A DNA stretch of 64,000 bases from Diphasiastrum complanatum (Eukaryota > Streptophyta > Lycopodiopsida > Lycopodiales > Lycopodiaceae). Position numbers and translations under genes: made by a program. This document shows positions 24,691-37,029 of this stretch, in pieces; position 1 is the first letter of the stretch, and the number at the start of each line of letters is the position of its first letter. The stretch is from contig CM055095.1 in NCBI GenBank assembly GCA_029204225.1, forward strand, positions 19,801,450-19,865,449, written 5' to 3'. Below the pieces are notes generated by a model. That model was not told the DNA's origin and did no database searches. It worked only from the letters and a program-made list of their open reading frames with translations.

Positions 24691-26470
24691 ATGAATTCTC
24701 AAAGAAAAGTTGGTCTTATCACAGACAAGCTAAATGGATCCAATTATTATTTGTGGAAATTTTAGATGAAGACCTTGCTAATTGTCGGCGACTTATGGGA
24801 TGTTGTTACAGGTACAAAAGTAAAACTTGAAGACGACAACTCAAAGTGAAAATCGAAGGACGGTAAAGCTTTCGTGCTTATTATCCTCAATATATCATAT
24901 ACACGGATTGGACAAATAGCTGAAGCTAAAATGTCAAAAGACTCAAGGATTGCCAAATTCTCCAAGCGAAGAATGCAGCCAAGCAACCTAATTAACAAGC
25001 AAACACAGTTTCATCATCTCCCCAGGTCGAAGTGGACGAAGGCGCATTCATGGTCAAAGATCAAAGGACATTTTTGGATGATTCATGAAGCAACTCAACA
25101 TATGACCAATCAATGTGGGATCTTCAAATCTTACTTGTCTTACAACACGAAGGAATTTGTTCATCTTGGTGACAATAGTACTCACACTATTGAAGGTGAA
25201 GGTACTGTAAAGTTGCGGTTCCAGCATGATCAATTCAAATTACTATCAAAGAGCTTATATGTTCTTAAATTCTCTACAAATATGTTATCAGTGAGTAGAA
25301 TTACAAATTTAGGTCATAAGGTAGAATTTGAATCTGATCAATGCAAAATTATTGATAGGAGTAATAAGATCCTTGCACTCGGCAAGAGGCAAGGTTACTT
25401 GTATAGATTGGCACATTGTTATTCTGTGTCTAGTCAAGTCTTGAAAACCTCTGTTCTGGTCAATAAAGCATTACTATGGCATCATCGCTTAGGACACTTG
25501 AATCACGCATTTGTTATGAACATGTCCAGACACATGGTTCTTGATCTCGACTATCCTTCTGGCAAGGTCGATCTCCCTGTCTGTCATAGCTATATCTTTG
25601 GAAAGCAAGCTAGGATTCCTTTTAGATCAAACCATATGCATGCAGCAAAAGATCTGTTAGATGTTGTTCATACATATTTATGTGGACCTATGCAAACTCC
25701 CTCATTGCTAGATGCAAAGTACTTCATTACCTTTGTTGACAAATTCTCTAGAAGAACAGTCGAACCTCAAAGGTCAACGAGACAAAGAAGACCTCCAGAC
25801 CGCTACTTTGACAATCTTCAATGGAGCGAAGACATGTAGTTTGAATACTGCAGCTTCATAGAAGAACCAGCAACATACCAAGAAGCCATCCAGAGCCTAG
25901 AGGGAGAATTCTGCAAGCAGGCAATGTCAGAGGAGATCGAGTCGATGAGGCAAAACGAGGCATAGACATTAGAGCCACTGCCAAAAAACAGAAAAGTAGT
26001 CGATTGCAAGTGGGTGTACAAGAAAAAGCTGAAATCAGATGGCACTATTGGCCACTACAAAGCAAGGCTTGTCGCGAAAGGCTACACGCAAAGGTATGGT
26101 ATTGACTATTTTGACACATATTCGCCCATGGTCAAGATGACAAGCATAAGGCTACTCCTTGCATACGCCACACAGTACAATCTGGAAATTCACCAAATTG
26201 ACATGAAAATAGCCTTTCTCCACAAAGATCTAGAGGAGGAAATCTTCATGAAGCAACCTGAAGGCTATGAAGACCCCGACAACAGACAATATGTCTGTCG
26301 ATTGCATAGATGCATCTACAGTCTAAAACAGGCATCACGAGCCTGCTACAAAAAGCTTGATGGTCTTCTAAAGTCTCTAGACTTCAATCCTACTTAGTCA
26401 GACTGCAATGTCTACATCAAAAGAGTAGGAAAGGATTTTGTGATACTGACCATTTTCATGGATGATACGC
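24691..26470 (+). pseudogene. copia gag-pol with deletions in gag and integrase, no 3' end
   Basis: Gag opens with MNSQRKVGLITDKLNGSNYY at 24691 and is soon broken. A deletion then joins early gag to the protease zone in a 321-residue frame (24874-25839): VHLGDNSTHTIEGEG, LSVSRITNLGHKVEFESDQC, then GAG-pre-integrase LLWHHRLGHLNHAF and integrase start CGPMQTPSLLDAKYFITFVD. A second deletion removes the rest of the integrase core, jumping from DKFSRR to the linker RSTRQRRPPDRYFDN. RT follows at 26014-26397 ([40 protein letters not shown]). The copy ends abruptly after IFMDDT at about 26470. The protease D-S/T-G is not preserved. Confidence 0.85.
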
Positions 26471-27200
<730 letters not shown>

Positions 27201-27209
27201 GATCCTTTA

Positions 27210-27890
27210 TGGGATCACATCACTCTTAATTCAGGTTATGGCACATCAGGCACGAAGAAGTAGACTTGCAAGTATTGTAAGAATACTTATGGAGGTGGCC
27301 CTGTTCGAATAAGGGTGCATGTTTTGCATCTTCGAGAATACAAGATCGTTGTTTGCACTTAGGCACCAGAGTCATTGAGGATTGCCGGGATTGGGGACGA
27401 CTCTCATGATACTACTTTAGCCACATGTGATTCTTGTTTGATCTAAAGCTAAAACTTCAAAGTTCAGTCTGCCAGTTGGTGCCATCATGAATCATGATTC
27501 AAATTTCATCTATGTATTGAAGTCTAAGTTAGTAGTAAACATTTATTATTTACTATTTGGAATGGTGATAAATGTTGAATGTTCAAGACCGAGCGCCTCG
27601 ATTTCGGTTGTGAAACTGCCATGAAGAGGGAATGGAAATGATGTTCCCAAATTTCAAAAACTTGCCATCTGTGTCCTCACAAGATTGTGCAGCAGTTGCA
27701 TGTGAGAGAAATTGGAGTGTGTTCTCTCTTATTCATACAAAAAGGAGGAACAGACTTTCTACTACGCAGCTGGAGAGGTTGGTGTATGTGCATGTCAACC
27801 TCAACCGTGAGGGCGTGAATAGTGTCAAGCTTCATGGAGTTTTTCGGAGAGGCAATGTTGGTAGAGAAAGAACAAGCAAATCTAGATAAC
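27210..27890 (+). pseudogene. hAT-family transposase remnant (BED finger and C-terminal dimerisation domain)
   Basis: Two parts of a plant hAT transposase are visible on the plus strand. At about 27202-27380 the reading DPLWDHITLLNSGYG, a stop, then TCKYCKNTYGGGPVRIRVHV has the BED zinc-finger pattern (aromatic, CxxC, then HxxxL). At 27632-27889 a frame holds ACERNWSVFSLIHTKRRNRL and LERLVYVHVNLN, the hallmark of the hAT C-terminal dimerisation domain. The catalytic region between them is deleted, leaving only about 250 bases between the two domains. Stops interrupt the first part. Terminal inverted repeats and an 8-bp target duplication were not identified. Confidence 0.85.
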
Positions 27891-28340
27891 TCCTGGTAAC
27901 TTTGAGCAGTATCAATAGACAAAAAATCAATTGCTCTCAAAAAAACCATTCTATTGATACCCATATTGGCATCGTAAACCTTTCTATTGATAGCCAAATT
28001 GGCTCTCCTGAACTCCAACAATTTCATTGGCTTTCTAATAGTTTCACTACCAATTGTACAGTGTGCACAATATTCAACAGAAATAGGGCCGATCCAGTAA
28101 ATATAATTTGTTGACAATAGTGTTTAAATTTTTATTAAGAAACTACCATATTGATGGGGCAAGGGAGATAGGAAGAACGAGAATGGAGAAGAGAGCAGGA
28201 ATATTGCGAAACAGCTCTCCCCTTCTAATCAGCTGAACAGTCTAATAGACAGCTTATGCTAAATGTAATCACAGCTTTAAGTGTTCTAATTGCCCAACAT
28301 GATCTTAAAAATTGATTCATACTCTAAAACAAGAGTGCAG
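27890..28340. other. intergenic DNA, no clear gene
   Basis: A 146-residue minus-strand frame (28117 to 27677) crosses this stretch but overlaps the hAT domain in antisense, and I recognise no family in it. Confidence 0.4.
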
Positions 28341-28349
28341 TCCACCGAA

Positions 28350-29095
28350 GAGATTAGAGATGAAGTCTCTAGATTACATTCCTACACAACTAGACTGTAA
28401 TGTCTATATAAAAGAAGTAGGAAGTTTTTTTTTGTGATTCTGACTATATTTGTAGATGACTCCCTAATGATAGGAAATTCCTTGATGCTAATCAAGGAAA
28501 GGAAGAGTCAAATTTCTAAAAGTTATGAAATCACAGATCTAGGAGAAGCAACAAAATGTCTTGGGCTGGAAATCAGAAGAAATCGAATGAGAAGAGAAAT
28601 GCATCTAAGTCAGTCATAGTACGCCGAGAAAGTGCTAAAGTAGTATCAAATGATGGACTGCAAAGAAAAAACCACACCAATGATAGCTGGAGCCAAACTA
28701 ACGAAATAGGATTGTTCGAATACATATGAGGAGAGACAGAAAATGGAAGGTATACCCTACCAAAACCTGATCGGTAGTCTGATGTACCTCACAATCTGTA
28801 CCACACCCCCTTTGGTCATCTCTGTCTATGTTGTAAGCCAATTCTCTTCAAATCCTGGCATGGCACATTGGCAAATGGCGAAACGAATTCTGCAATATCT
28901 GAAGGGTACCCAAAACATGGGATTATCTTACAAAGCAAACAAAGAAGACAAAGGATTCGAGCTGCAACACTACAGTGACGCAAGTTGGGTGAGCTGCAAA
29001 GACGATAGCAAGTCCGTAACAGGAGGATATTCGATTGTGTGCGGAGCAACAATCAGCTAGACATGCAAGAAACAAACCTTGGTGGCTCAGTAAAA
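28350..29095 (+). pseudogene. copia RT end and RNase H fragment
   Basis: The fragment begins with KSLDYIPTQLDCNVYIKEVG, shifts frame in a run of T at 28430, and continues with VILTIFVDDSLMIGNS, a variant of the YVDD region. Next come EITDLGEATKCLGLEI, PYQNLIGSLMYLTI, LQYLKGTQNMGLSY and the RNase H site YSDASWVSCKDDSKSVTGGY. It ends near 29095. It is the same family as the copies at 24691 and 37030 but separate from the first, since both hold the segment around the catalytic Asp pair. Confidence 0.85.
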
Positions 29096-29099
29096 TCGC

Positions 29100-29422
29100 T
29101 ATCATAAAATGTTGAATAGCATCCCATCGCTATCATTTGGTAGAGCATCACTATCATTTGATGTTGAATGTTTTAGCAATACATGCTAGTTAGCCATCGA
29201 TGCAGGGATATGGTGAAGAAATCTCTCTTTTTGAGAGTCCTTGACCTACAAGAGTAGCCTCGCATGATTCTTGATAGGTTCTAAACCTACACATCACTAT
29301 GAATACTAAAAAATGTAACTTTACTCTAATTAAGAAATCGCTTGACTAGTCTACCTCAAGTTTGGATAAACCCCAAAACTTGAATCTCTAAGTTTAATAT
29401 TATTTAATTCCATACTTTCACA
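29100..29422 (-). repeat. copia 3' LTR (end not resolved)
   Basis: The LTR begins TGTGAAAG on the minus strand right after TTTTAAGGAG, a polypurine-like run 60 bases past the RNase H frame. The far end is uncertain. A group of CAAATGATAGTGATGCTC-type repeats at 29100-29160 may mark it. Confidence 0.45.
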
Positions 29423-29483
29423 CTCCTTAAAATGAAAATAATATTTACAATATTAAAGACTTGGAGATCAAGCCAAGATTTGA

Positions 29484-29960
29484 TCAATGTCTTTCAAAGT
29501 CCTTCTTGGCTAGAGGCTTGGTGAGTAAATTTGCATAACAATTTGAAGTTGATACATGTTCAAGAAGAATCTCACCATTCATAACTTTTTCTCTTACATA
29601 GTGGTGTGCTACCTCTATGTGTTTACTTCTTGCATGGAAGATTGGATTACTTGCAAGATATTGGGCCGAGATGCTATTACATTTACAAGGTAATTCCTCC
29701 TCTTGAATGATCTCGAGCTCCACTAGTAAACTTTTGATCCAAATGACTTCCTTTGTTGTAGTAGTCAAAGCCCTATACTCGGCTTCACATGAGGATAAGG
29801 AGACGGTGTCTTGCTTCTTAGATTGCCAAGAGACAAGATTACCTCCCAAAAATATTGTGTAAGCACTTGTGGACTTTCTATCCACCTTATCACCTACAAA
29901 ATCTGAATCTGAAAAGGCAACAAGGCTTAAATCATGTCTTTCAAAACAAAGTCCATAGTC
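29484..29960 (-). pseudogene. copia RNase H
   Basis: A 133-residue minus-strand frame carries DRKSTSAYTIFLGGNLVSW, then SKKQDTVSLSSCEAEYRALT (the second acidic RNase H residue), ARSKHIEVAHHYVREKV and LLTKPLAKKDFERH, the normal end of copia pol. The upstream D.DFVGDKV piece lies before the first Met. It resembles the RNase H at 1-311 more than the other copies. Confidence 0.9.
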
Positions 29961-31200
29961 TCAAGATCCTCTTTCCCTTTTTCCAATCATGGACCTTTGG
30001 ATTTTGCATGCTTTGACTAAGCTTATGAACACTAAAACTAAGATCAGCCCTAGTGATTGTCGATTGTCGGGGTCTTTGAATCTTTCACGTTGCTTTATGA
30101 AGATTTTTTCTTCTAGATCTCCATGGAGAAAGGCTGTCTTTACATCAATCTGGTGAATTTCCAAATTGTATCATTAGAGAAAATTTGGCCTTGGAAAGGG
30201 CCCTATAAGGATTGCCATGTAGGATGACAATTTTTTGGCAATGTAAAATACTAAAATAAAATCTTTTTTTGCCCGCAGTCCAGCCCACACAATCTTCGAT
30301 GATTAGCTATTATGTGGGTAGTATAGTATGTGACTGAAAAAAAAAAAAAATCATAACTTTTGAATGGCAACTCGGATTGAGATGATAACGGTGCCATTAA
30401 AAAGCCCTCAACGAGAGCTTTTCAAGGACACCAACATGACCCAGTTCTGAGCTACAGTGAAGAAGTTATGGCCAGTCAAAGTTTTGGTTGGTCAACACTT
30501 GGTCAACCCGATATCTCTTTCAAGCGCAGTTGACCGGTTATGGCCAATCAGACCGGTCAACTGCGCTTGAAAGAGATATCGGGTTGATCAAGTGTTGACC
30601 GACCAAAACTTTGACTGGCCATAACTTCTTCATCGTAGCTCGGAACTGGGTCATATTGGATGTCGTTAAAAGCTCTCGTCGAGGGCTTTCTAATGGCACT
30701 GTAATCATCTCAATCTAAGTTGCCGTTCAAAAGTTACACTATTTTTTTTTTGCTGAGTTGCATATTATACTATAAAATGGCTTATTTACGGGCTGCCCCC
30801 GATGCAAAATTATAGTTCTTTTAAAAAGAAAAGAAAATCAATTTGAAGGAGCTACGTTACGTAGATTTCAAATTTGAGTGTTTTGATTGGACCATGTGAA
30901 GAAACTTTTGAGAAAAATAAATAAAAGGTATCTTTTTGAAAGGCCCCTTTTCTGTTCAAATTTTTTCTAATGTGAGTTGCGTATGCAAAGAGCAGTCGAA
31001 TGCTTGTCATTTTTACCATTGGTGAATACATATCAAAGTAATCGACGTCATACCTTTGTTTGTAGCCTTTCGCGACGAGCCTTGCTTTGTATCGTCTGAC
31101 AGCCATCTGATTTGATTTTTCTTTTGTAGACCCATTTGTAGTCGACAATCCTTTTATTTTCGGGGAGTGGCTCTAGTGTCCATGCCTCGTTATGCCTCAT
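29961..31200 (-). pseudogene. copia reverse transcriptase split by an insertion
   Basis: The right-hand part (31200-30973) encodes [20 protein letters not shown] and [17 protein letters not shown]. The left-hand part (30171-29961) resumes with YNLEIHQIDVKTAFLHGDLE. Removing 30172-30972 restores YATQYNLEIHQID in frame, as in the other copies. The catalytic YVDD half of RT is missing because the sequence drops from KDPDNRQ into RNase H-linked sequence. Confidence 0.85.
30172..30972. mobile_element. 801-base foldback (snap-back) element inserted in copia RT
   Basis: The ends are inverted repeats of about 32 bases: CATTAGAGAAAATTTGG at the left and, on the other strand, CATTAGAAAAAATTTGA at the right. 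Inside, a near-perfect palindrome spans roughly 30345-30760, with arms including GACCGGTCAACTGCGCTTGA and its complement. No coding capacity. The flanks join back to a continuous RT frame with no added bases, so no target duplication is evident. It probably belongs to a palindromic MITE family; the mobilising transposase is unknown. Confidence 0.8.
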
Positions 31201-31385
31201 TGATTCGATTTCCTCTTACGTTGCCTACTTCTAGAATTCACCTTCTGGACTCTAAATAGCTTCTTGATATGTAGTTGGTTCTTTAGTGAAGTTGTAGTAT
31301 TTGAACTCTGTTTCTTCGCTCCATTGAAGGTTGTCAATGTATCATTCTGGAGGTCTTCTTTGTCTTGTCGACCTGCTTGAAGACG

Positions 31386-33238
31386 ACACAGACGACTCGA
31401 AATGGAAGTCAAAGGATGGTAAAGCTTTCGTGCTTATTATCCTCAATATATTAGATACTCAGATTGGCCACATTGTTGAAGCTAGAACTTCGAAAGAAGT
31501 TTAGGACATCCTGAGCTCACTATATGATGTGAGAGACATTTCTTCACACTCAAGATGTCGAATTATGATTCTCTTCAGAATCATATTAACTAGTTTAAAA
31601 ATCTCTTGCAACAGATGGCTGCTGTCGGATCAGTCATAGACCATCAAGACACAATTATGACATTGCTTTCAAGTCTGCCCTCTACATATGAGAATTGGGT
31701 GATGATCATCACGACACACTTAGATTTAACTCTTACCAGAGTTATCACTATGTTGCTACAAGAAGATAATCGAAGAAGTCAATACACTTCATCTACCTCT
31801 TCGTCTCAAGGGCTCGAAACGACAAAAGCAGAAAAGCTCGAAGCAGTCTACATCGAATCAGAAACAGACTCAAGGTCAAGAACAATCATCGAATCCACAT
31901 TCGTCGAAGAAGAAGATGTTTTGCAGGTATTGCAAACGCAATAACCATGAGATCCAAGATTTTCGAATTCTCAAAGCGAAGAATGCAGCCAAGCAACTTG
32001 ATCAACAAGCAAATATAGTTACAGCACCTCTTGAAGTCGAAATGGATGAAGACACTTTTATGGTCAAAGACAAATACGCGAATTCGAATTATTCGTGATT
32101 TCTGGATGCCGGAGCTACTCAACTTATGACCAATCATCGCGATATTTTTCAATCATGCATGAAGAAGTATGTTCATCTTGGTGACGATAGCACTCACACT
32201 ATCAAAGCTGAAGGTACTGTAAGATTAAGGTTCCAACATGATTAATTCAACCTACTGTCAAAAGTCTTGTATGTTCCTAAACTATCTACAAATCTGTTAT
32301 CAGTAAGTAGAATCACAGGTTTAGGTCATAGGGTGGAGTTTGAATCTAACCAATGTAGAATTATTGATAGGAGTAATAAGATCCTTGCACTCGGCAAGAG
32401 GCATGGATACTTATATAGATTGGCACATTCTTATTCTAATTCTAGTCAAGCTTTGAAAACCTCTGTTCTTGTCAATGAAACATTATTATGGCATCATCGC
32501 TTAGGACACTTGAATTATGCATCTATTTCAAACATGTCCAGACAATCCCTAGTACTTGATCTCAACTATCCTTCTGGTAAAGTCGATCTCCCTGTCTGCC
32601 ATAGCTGCATCTTTGAAAAGCAGACTAGGATTCCTTTTAGATCGAGTTATAGACATGCAGCAAAAAGTCTGTCAGATGTTTTTCATACAAATATATGTGG
32701 ACCTATGCAAACTCCTTCATTACTAGATGAAAAGTATTTTATTACCTTCATTGATGAATTTTCTAGAAGAAAAGTTGTTTACTTCATCAAACAGAAGTCA
32801 GAAGCTTTCAAGTTCAAACAATTCAAAGAGCATGCAGAAAATCAGACTGGTAAACAAATCAAAGCACTGAGATCCGACAACGAGGGAGAATACATCTCCA
32901 TCGAATTCATGGATTATTACCTTAACAATGGCATTGAGCAACAATACATTACCTCCTATTCGCCTCAGTCAAATGGTGTTGCTGATAGAAAGAACAGAAC
33001 CTTAGTCGAATCGGCAAAGTGCATGTTATCATAAGTGACACTTCCAAAGTCCTTCTGGGTTGAAGTTGTTTCAATAGCAGCCTATATTCAGAACAGATGT
33101 TCTACTAAAGGTCTCTCAAACAAAACGCCATTCGAAGTTTGGACAAGTACCAAACATTCTTTATCAAACTTACGAGTTTTTGAGCATCAAATGTATTCGT
33201 TAGCCGGGATGTCCTATCGAGTCAAAGATATTCATTAG
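31386..33238 (+). pseudogene. copia gag, protease and integrase, plus strand, no RT
   Basis: Gag begins truncated with KWKSKDGKAFVLIILNILDT and is broken by stops. A frame at 31606-31944 holds TLLSSLPSTYENWVMIITTH. The zinc knuckle at 31916 reads CRYCKRNNHEIQDF, its last Cys replaced by Phe. The protease site is FLDAGATQLM (D-A-G instead of D-S/T-G). The 255-residue frame 32267-33034 has GAG-pre-integrase LLWHHRLGHLNYAS and the integrase core with CGPMQTPSLLDEKYFIT, ALRSDNEGEYISIEF and YSPQSNGVADRKNRTLVESA. It continues after a stop to 33238 (SFWVEVVSIAAYIQNRCSTK). RT is missing. Confidence 0.88.
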
Positions 33239-33239
33239 C

Positions 33240-34100
33240 CGTGATGTCATCTTGATTAGATGACAATGCTGATATGAATATGCTAGATTTTTCAATCTCA
33301 CCCTCATCGACAAGGTTACCTGCTTGCTTTGGTTTTCCCTTACTTGATTCCGCCAGGAATTTCCAACATTCACTCTTCCAATGGCCCTTTTTATCGCAAT
33401 GGAAGCACTTGCCCTTCTTCTTGGTCTTGCTAGAAGATCCCTCATCCTCCTAAGTCTTGGCGAATTGCTGCTTAGACTTCTTCTTGCCCTTGCCCTTGCT
33501 TTGTTTTTGGTGTGTCGCAAGTGCCTAATCATCTAGCTTTCACCATTTCTCGTCGTTGCTCTTCCTGCATCAAGATTCTTATGAGCTCGTCAAAGTTTGG
33601 CAATCTTTCTCTTGATGATATTCCGCTCACAAACATTTGATAGGGTTCTACAATGTCGCACAATGCATTGTGCACCAGCTCCACATCACGTATGCGCTCA
33701 CCAATAGAGTGCAATTCATCCCTCATTGTCTTGATTCTGGTCATGTACGTCTGAATGTGCTCTCCTTGCTCCATGCAGACACTATTCAGTTTTGACTTCA
33801 GAAACATGATTCTTGATGGATTTGATGTTTTGAACTGCTCCTTTAGCACATCTCATGCATGTCTAGGTCACAAATGTGGGTAATGATGTGATCCTTCACT
33901 AACAAGTTAATGAAGGACAAAGCTTTCCTCACCTTCTTATCGAACACTTTGATGTTCGCTTCATTTGGCGGTCTCCTCTCCATCAACATGTTTTTCATTT
34001 TGAATTTCGACACTGCATAGTTGGAAATCCCGTCCAATTTGCTACTTTCACTCAAAATGGACTCTCCCATGTTTGTCATCGCAAAAGTTTGAAACTTCAA
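33240..34100 (-). pseudogene. copia gag with zinc knuckle, minus strand
   Basis: Minus-strand frames at 34100-33843, 33849-33529 and 33532-33240 give, in order, gag start (ESSKLDGISNYAVSKFKMKN), the middle block (FLKSKLNSVCMEQGEHIQTY, MTRIKTMRDELHSIGER) and a KR-rich linker leading to a CFHCDKKGHWKSEC zinc knuckle near 33400. Frames shift between pieces. It then abuts the plus-strand integrase end at 33238. This gag differs from the other families here. Confidence 0.85.
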
Positions 34101-35394
34101 CCGTAGGCTAAAAGCTGTATGTCGAGGCCAACTGTGATGTCATAAATTGAAAATAATGACCTGCTATTTTTTTCCTTACCAAGCCACCCACTGCTTTTTC
34201 ACCAAATTGAAAGCCAAATCGACGTCGCCTTCCAAAATGCACTTTGTCGCCAACTCTCAACTACGTGCCCAATGGAATGGTGAAATCGCTTTTGACATGC
34301 TCTAAGCACTTTCTCTACTGCAATCACTTTGTTTTATGGTATTGTGCTTGCAGGTATAGCCCGGGTGCCCTTCATTTGGAGGTTATAGCCTTTCGTTTGG
34401 GTCAAAACGGATAAAAGTCCCAAAAATAAGGACTTTTCTAGTTTTTGAATTGTTTTTTCAGAGTGAAGAAACTTTACCTTTCATAAACTTGGGACCCAAC
34501 TTTTATTTCATAGTGAACGTTTTTATTGAAGTTGAATGGCCAATTTTTTTTCAATGGCCTTCAGGTCCCTTTCAAGCCAATCTAATGGCTTCTTCTCATC
34601 CAACGGCCTTCATAGCTTTTCATCAGCGCGATCTCCACCGTCAATGGTTAGTTCTTTTGATCTAACGGTGATGCATGATCTGGTGTGCTAATAAAAGCCC
34701 CTCCAACCGCTGGCCACTCAAATACACCAGGGATTGGCAAGTGTGAGGGCGCGTGATCTGACTCCTCCTTCCTGTCTATGGTTGCGCCCTCCCAATCCAA
34801 TTTTGGCCTGAACAAATTCATTTTTTGATCGATTTGAGAACGCTCTGAGGCCTAGAGCAGGGTCGCCCTACTGATTCCAAGATTACAGAGTACTTAAATA
34901 TGAAAATTTGTGGAGAAACGGTGATTTTAGCTCAACTTGAAAAAGTGGCTTTCTTTCACCTTTTACCGCAAATATGCTAGGTTATTTGTCTGTAGACAAA
35001 TCTTTGACACAAAGCTCAGAATCTCTCCATGGCTGGTTGACAATATAATTAGCTTCCTTCCTATCTTTACGGCATCCAAAACGGAGCACAAACAGCGAAG
35101 AAATCACCAGTTATGTATAGAAAACCGTAACCCCAAACCGGTTTCAATTTTTCAACTGGCTTCAAAATTGTCAATTTTCCACCAAATTGTTCCCTGTCTG
35201 ATGCTATGCACAGGCTAATAAGCCCTCTGTTGAGCTTGGCAAGCCTCTATAAACTAGAAACCGTGCACCAATGCTTTACTTTCCGTCTACAACCCGTCGT
35301 AAACCCCGAACTCTTAGAAGACTGCTCTCCTCTCAAAGCTCTCTTCAACAACGACACTGTACTAGTGTACACTCCCTATACAGCTCTGATACCA
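34101..35394 (-). other. possible 5' leader of the minus-strand gag element
   Basis: No gene is seen. A primer binding site in minus orientation at 35383-35394 suggests that this 1.3 kb is an unusually long leader, or several unrelated fragments. Confidence 0.35.
35383..35394 (-). other. primer binding site, minus strand
   Basis: TGGTATCAGAGC on the minus strand is a perfect match to the copia/gypsy site for initiator methionine tRNA. The base pair before it is GT rather than the usual CA of an LTR end, so the LTR itself is not confirmed. Confidence 0.65.
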
Positions 35395-35669
35395 ACTTAG
35401 AATTTGCTTTGAACAGGAACACAGATCATGTTACATAGTAACACAAACAAAAAACACTCTCCACAGCAAGCTCACATAGCAACTGTATTTCTCAAAATGA
35501 AAATACACTGTACATATAGTCCTTCAGGCAACCCATGCATGACCCAGGTTGTCGTTGATGGGACGCGTGTCCCATCAACTCGCCTCGTGGCGAGGCCAAC
35601 TGATCCTTATCTACTGATAGGACCCACAGTACAGTAATGCAGTGATTCTACTTTAATTCTAACTAAGAC

Positions 35670-37015
35670 GATAGTGCATCAATCCTAGATCGCTCATGTC
35701 AAAAGCATTGAAAAGATCTAATTTGATTTCATCAATTAAGCTCTCATTACTTCCTGTAATAATCAAATCATCAACATACAAAACAATGAACACTATATCT
35801 GAATCTTGCCTTAGAATGTAAAGATTAGGATCGGCATTGCCATTCCCCTTCGCTTGAAGTATTCATCAATGCAAGTACCATGCCCATGGTGCTTGCTTCA
35901 ATCCATAAATAGCTTTGTTGAGCTTACAAACAAGATGCTCTCTTCCTGGCTCAACAAATACACCTCTTCATCCAGCACTCCATTTGTTGGATCTTCTAAC
36001 CATAGAAAGCCGAAATAACAATGATAGAACGTATAGTTACCATCTTAGCTACAAGTGCGAAGGTTTTCTCAAAATCAATACCTTCCTGCTACTCAAATCC
36101 TCTCGCAACCAATCGTGCTTTGTGCTTGTTGAGTTGGCCATCCACTTCATATTGATCTTATAAATCCATTTGCAAGTGATAGGCATCTTACCATCAGGTA
36201 GCTCAACCAAGTTCCACGTCCTAGTTTTTGATATGGCTTCCATTCATATTTCCATAGATGCATGCACTCCTTGTACTCCTTTGCTTCATCAAAAGTTTTT
36301 GGTTCTTGAGCCTTGAGCATAAAACCCATTAGGGCTACATTCCTCTCTAATCTTGCAGGAGGTTTACGATTTCTTCTTGACCTTCTAAGCTCTCCTTGCT
36401 CACTAGATTCAGGAGTATCTCCCTTCTTAGCATCACCTGCGATTGATATGTACCATTTAGGTACTCTCTTAGAAATTTCAGCATCAAACTTGCCTTTGTC
36501 CATTGATCTTCCGCATCAAATTCCACTTCCTTTTTTACCTATACTTTCGCTCCCTCATTAGATGGTTCAGTGATTATTCAATTTGTTCACCTTGACTCAT
36601 CTCGTCAAATGTAGCATCCCTAGAAATCACAAGCTTCTATGCATTCGTGTCATACATCCTGTATGCCTTGGCCTTCTCGTCATATCCAAGGAAAATACAC
36701 CTGACAGCTTTTGCATCCAATTTATATGAGCATAGGCATCACAACCAAATACTCTCAAATGAGAAATATTAGATTTATTTCCAGTAAAAGCTTCATGATG
36801 TGTCTTACCTTCCACATATTTCATAGGACACTGATTCAGGATGTGCGTAGCTATGTTGCAAGCTTCTGCTAAAAAATGTTTGGCAAACTCTTGCTTTTGA
36901 GCATTGGTCGGGCCATCCCAACAATGGATCTGTTCTTTCGTTTGACAATTCCATTTTGTTGTGGTGAATAAGGTGTTGTAGTTTGTCTCTTGATCCCTTG
37001 ATCTTTTGACTCTTT
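35670..37015 (-). pseudogene. copia integrase and RT, minus strand
   Basis: Minus-strand pieces in order: integrase around 37015-36625 (TTTPYSPQQNG, SHLRVFGCDAYAHI), integrase tail and linker 36503-36290 (KRVPKWYISIAGDAKKGDTP, RRSRRNRKPPARLERN), RT entry near 36243 (TWNLVELPDGKMPITCKWIY), and RT active site near 35790 (VLYVDDLIITGSNESLIDEI). Frameshifts separate them. The nearest relative in the window is the plus-strand copy at 19655-22954, which shares IDEIK and FDMSDLGLMHY. Confidence 0.85.
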
Positions 37016-37029
37016 CAAGAAGTTCGTGG

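Larger units (their letters stand above)
29100..31412 (-). mobile_element. Ty1/copia retrotransposon 3' half, minus strand, interrupted by a foldback element
   Basis: Read right to left: integrase C-terminal linker and RT entry (31412-31150), RT core (31148-30973), an inserted foldback element (30972-30172), RT continued (30171-29961), RNase H (29885-29484), a polypurine-like stretch and a 3' LTR starting TGTGAAAG at 29422. The 5' half is missing: at 31386-31412 the copy abuts a plus-strand gag of a related element. Confidence 0.8.

Noticed and set aside
27677-28117. 146-residue minus-strand ORF
   Set aside because: Its second half is antisense to the conserved hATC domain, and the first half has no recognised family, so it is treated as a shadow.
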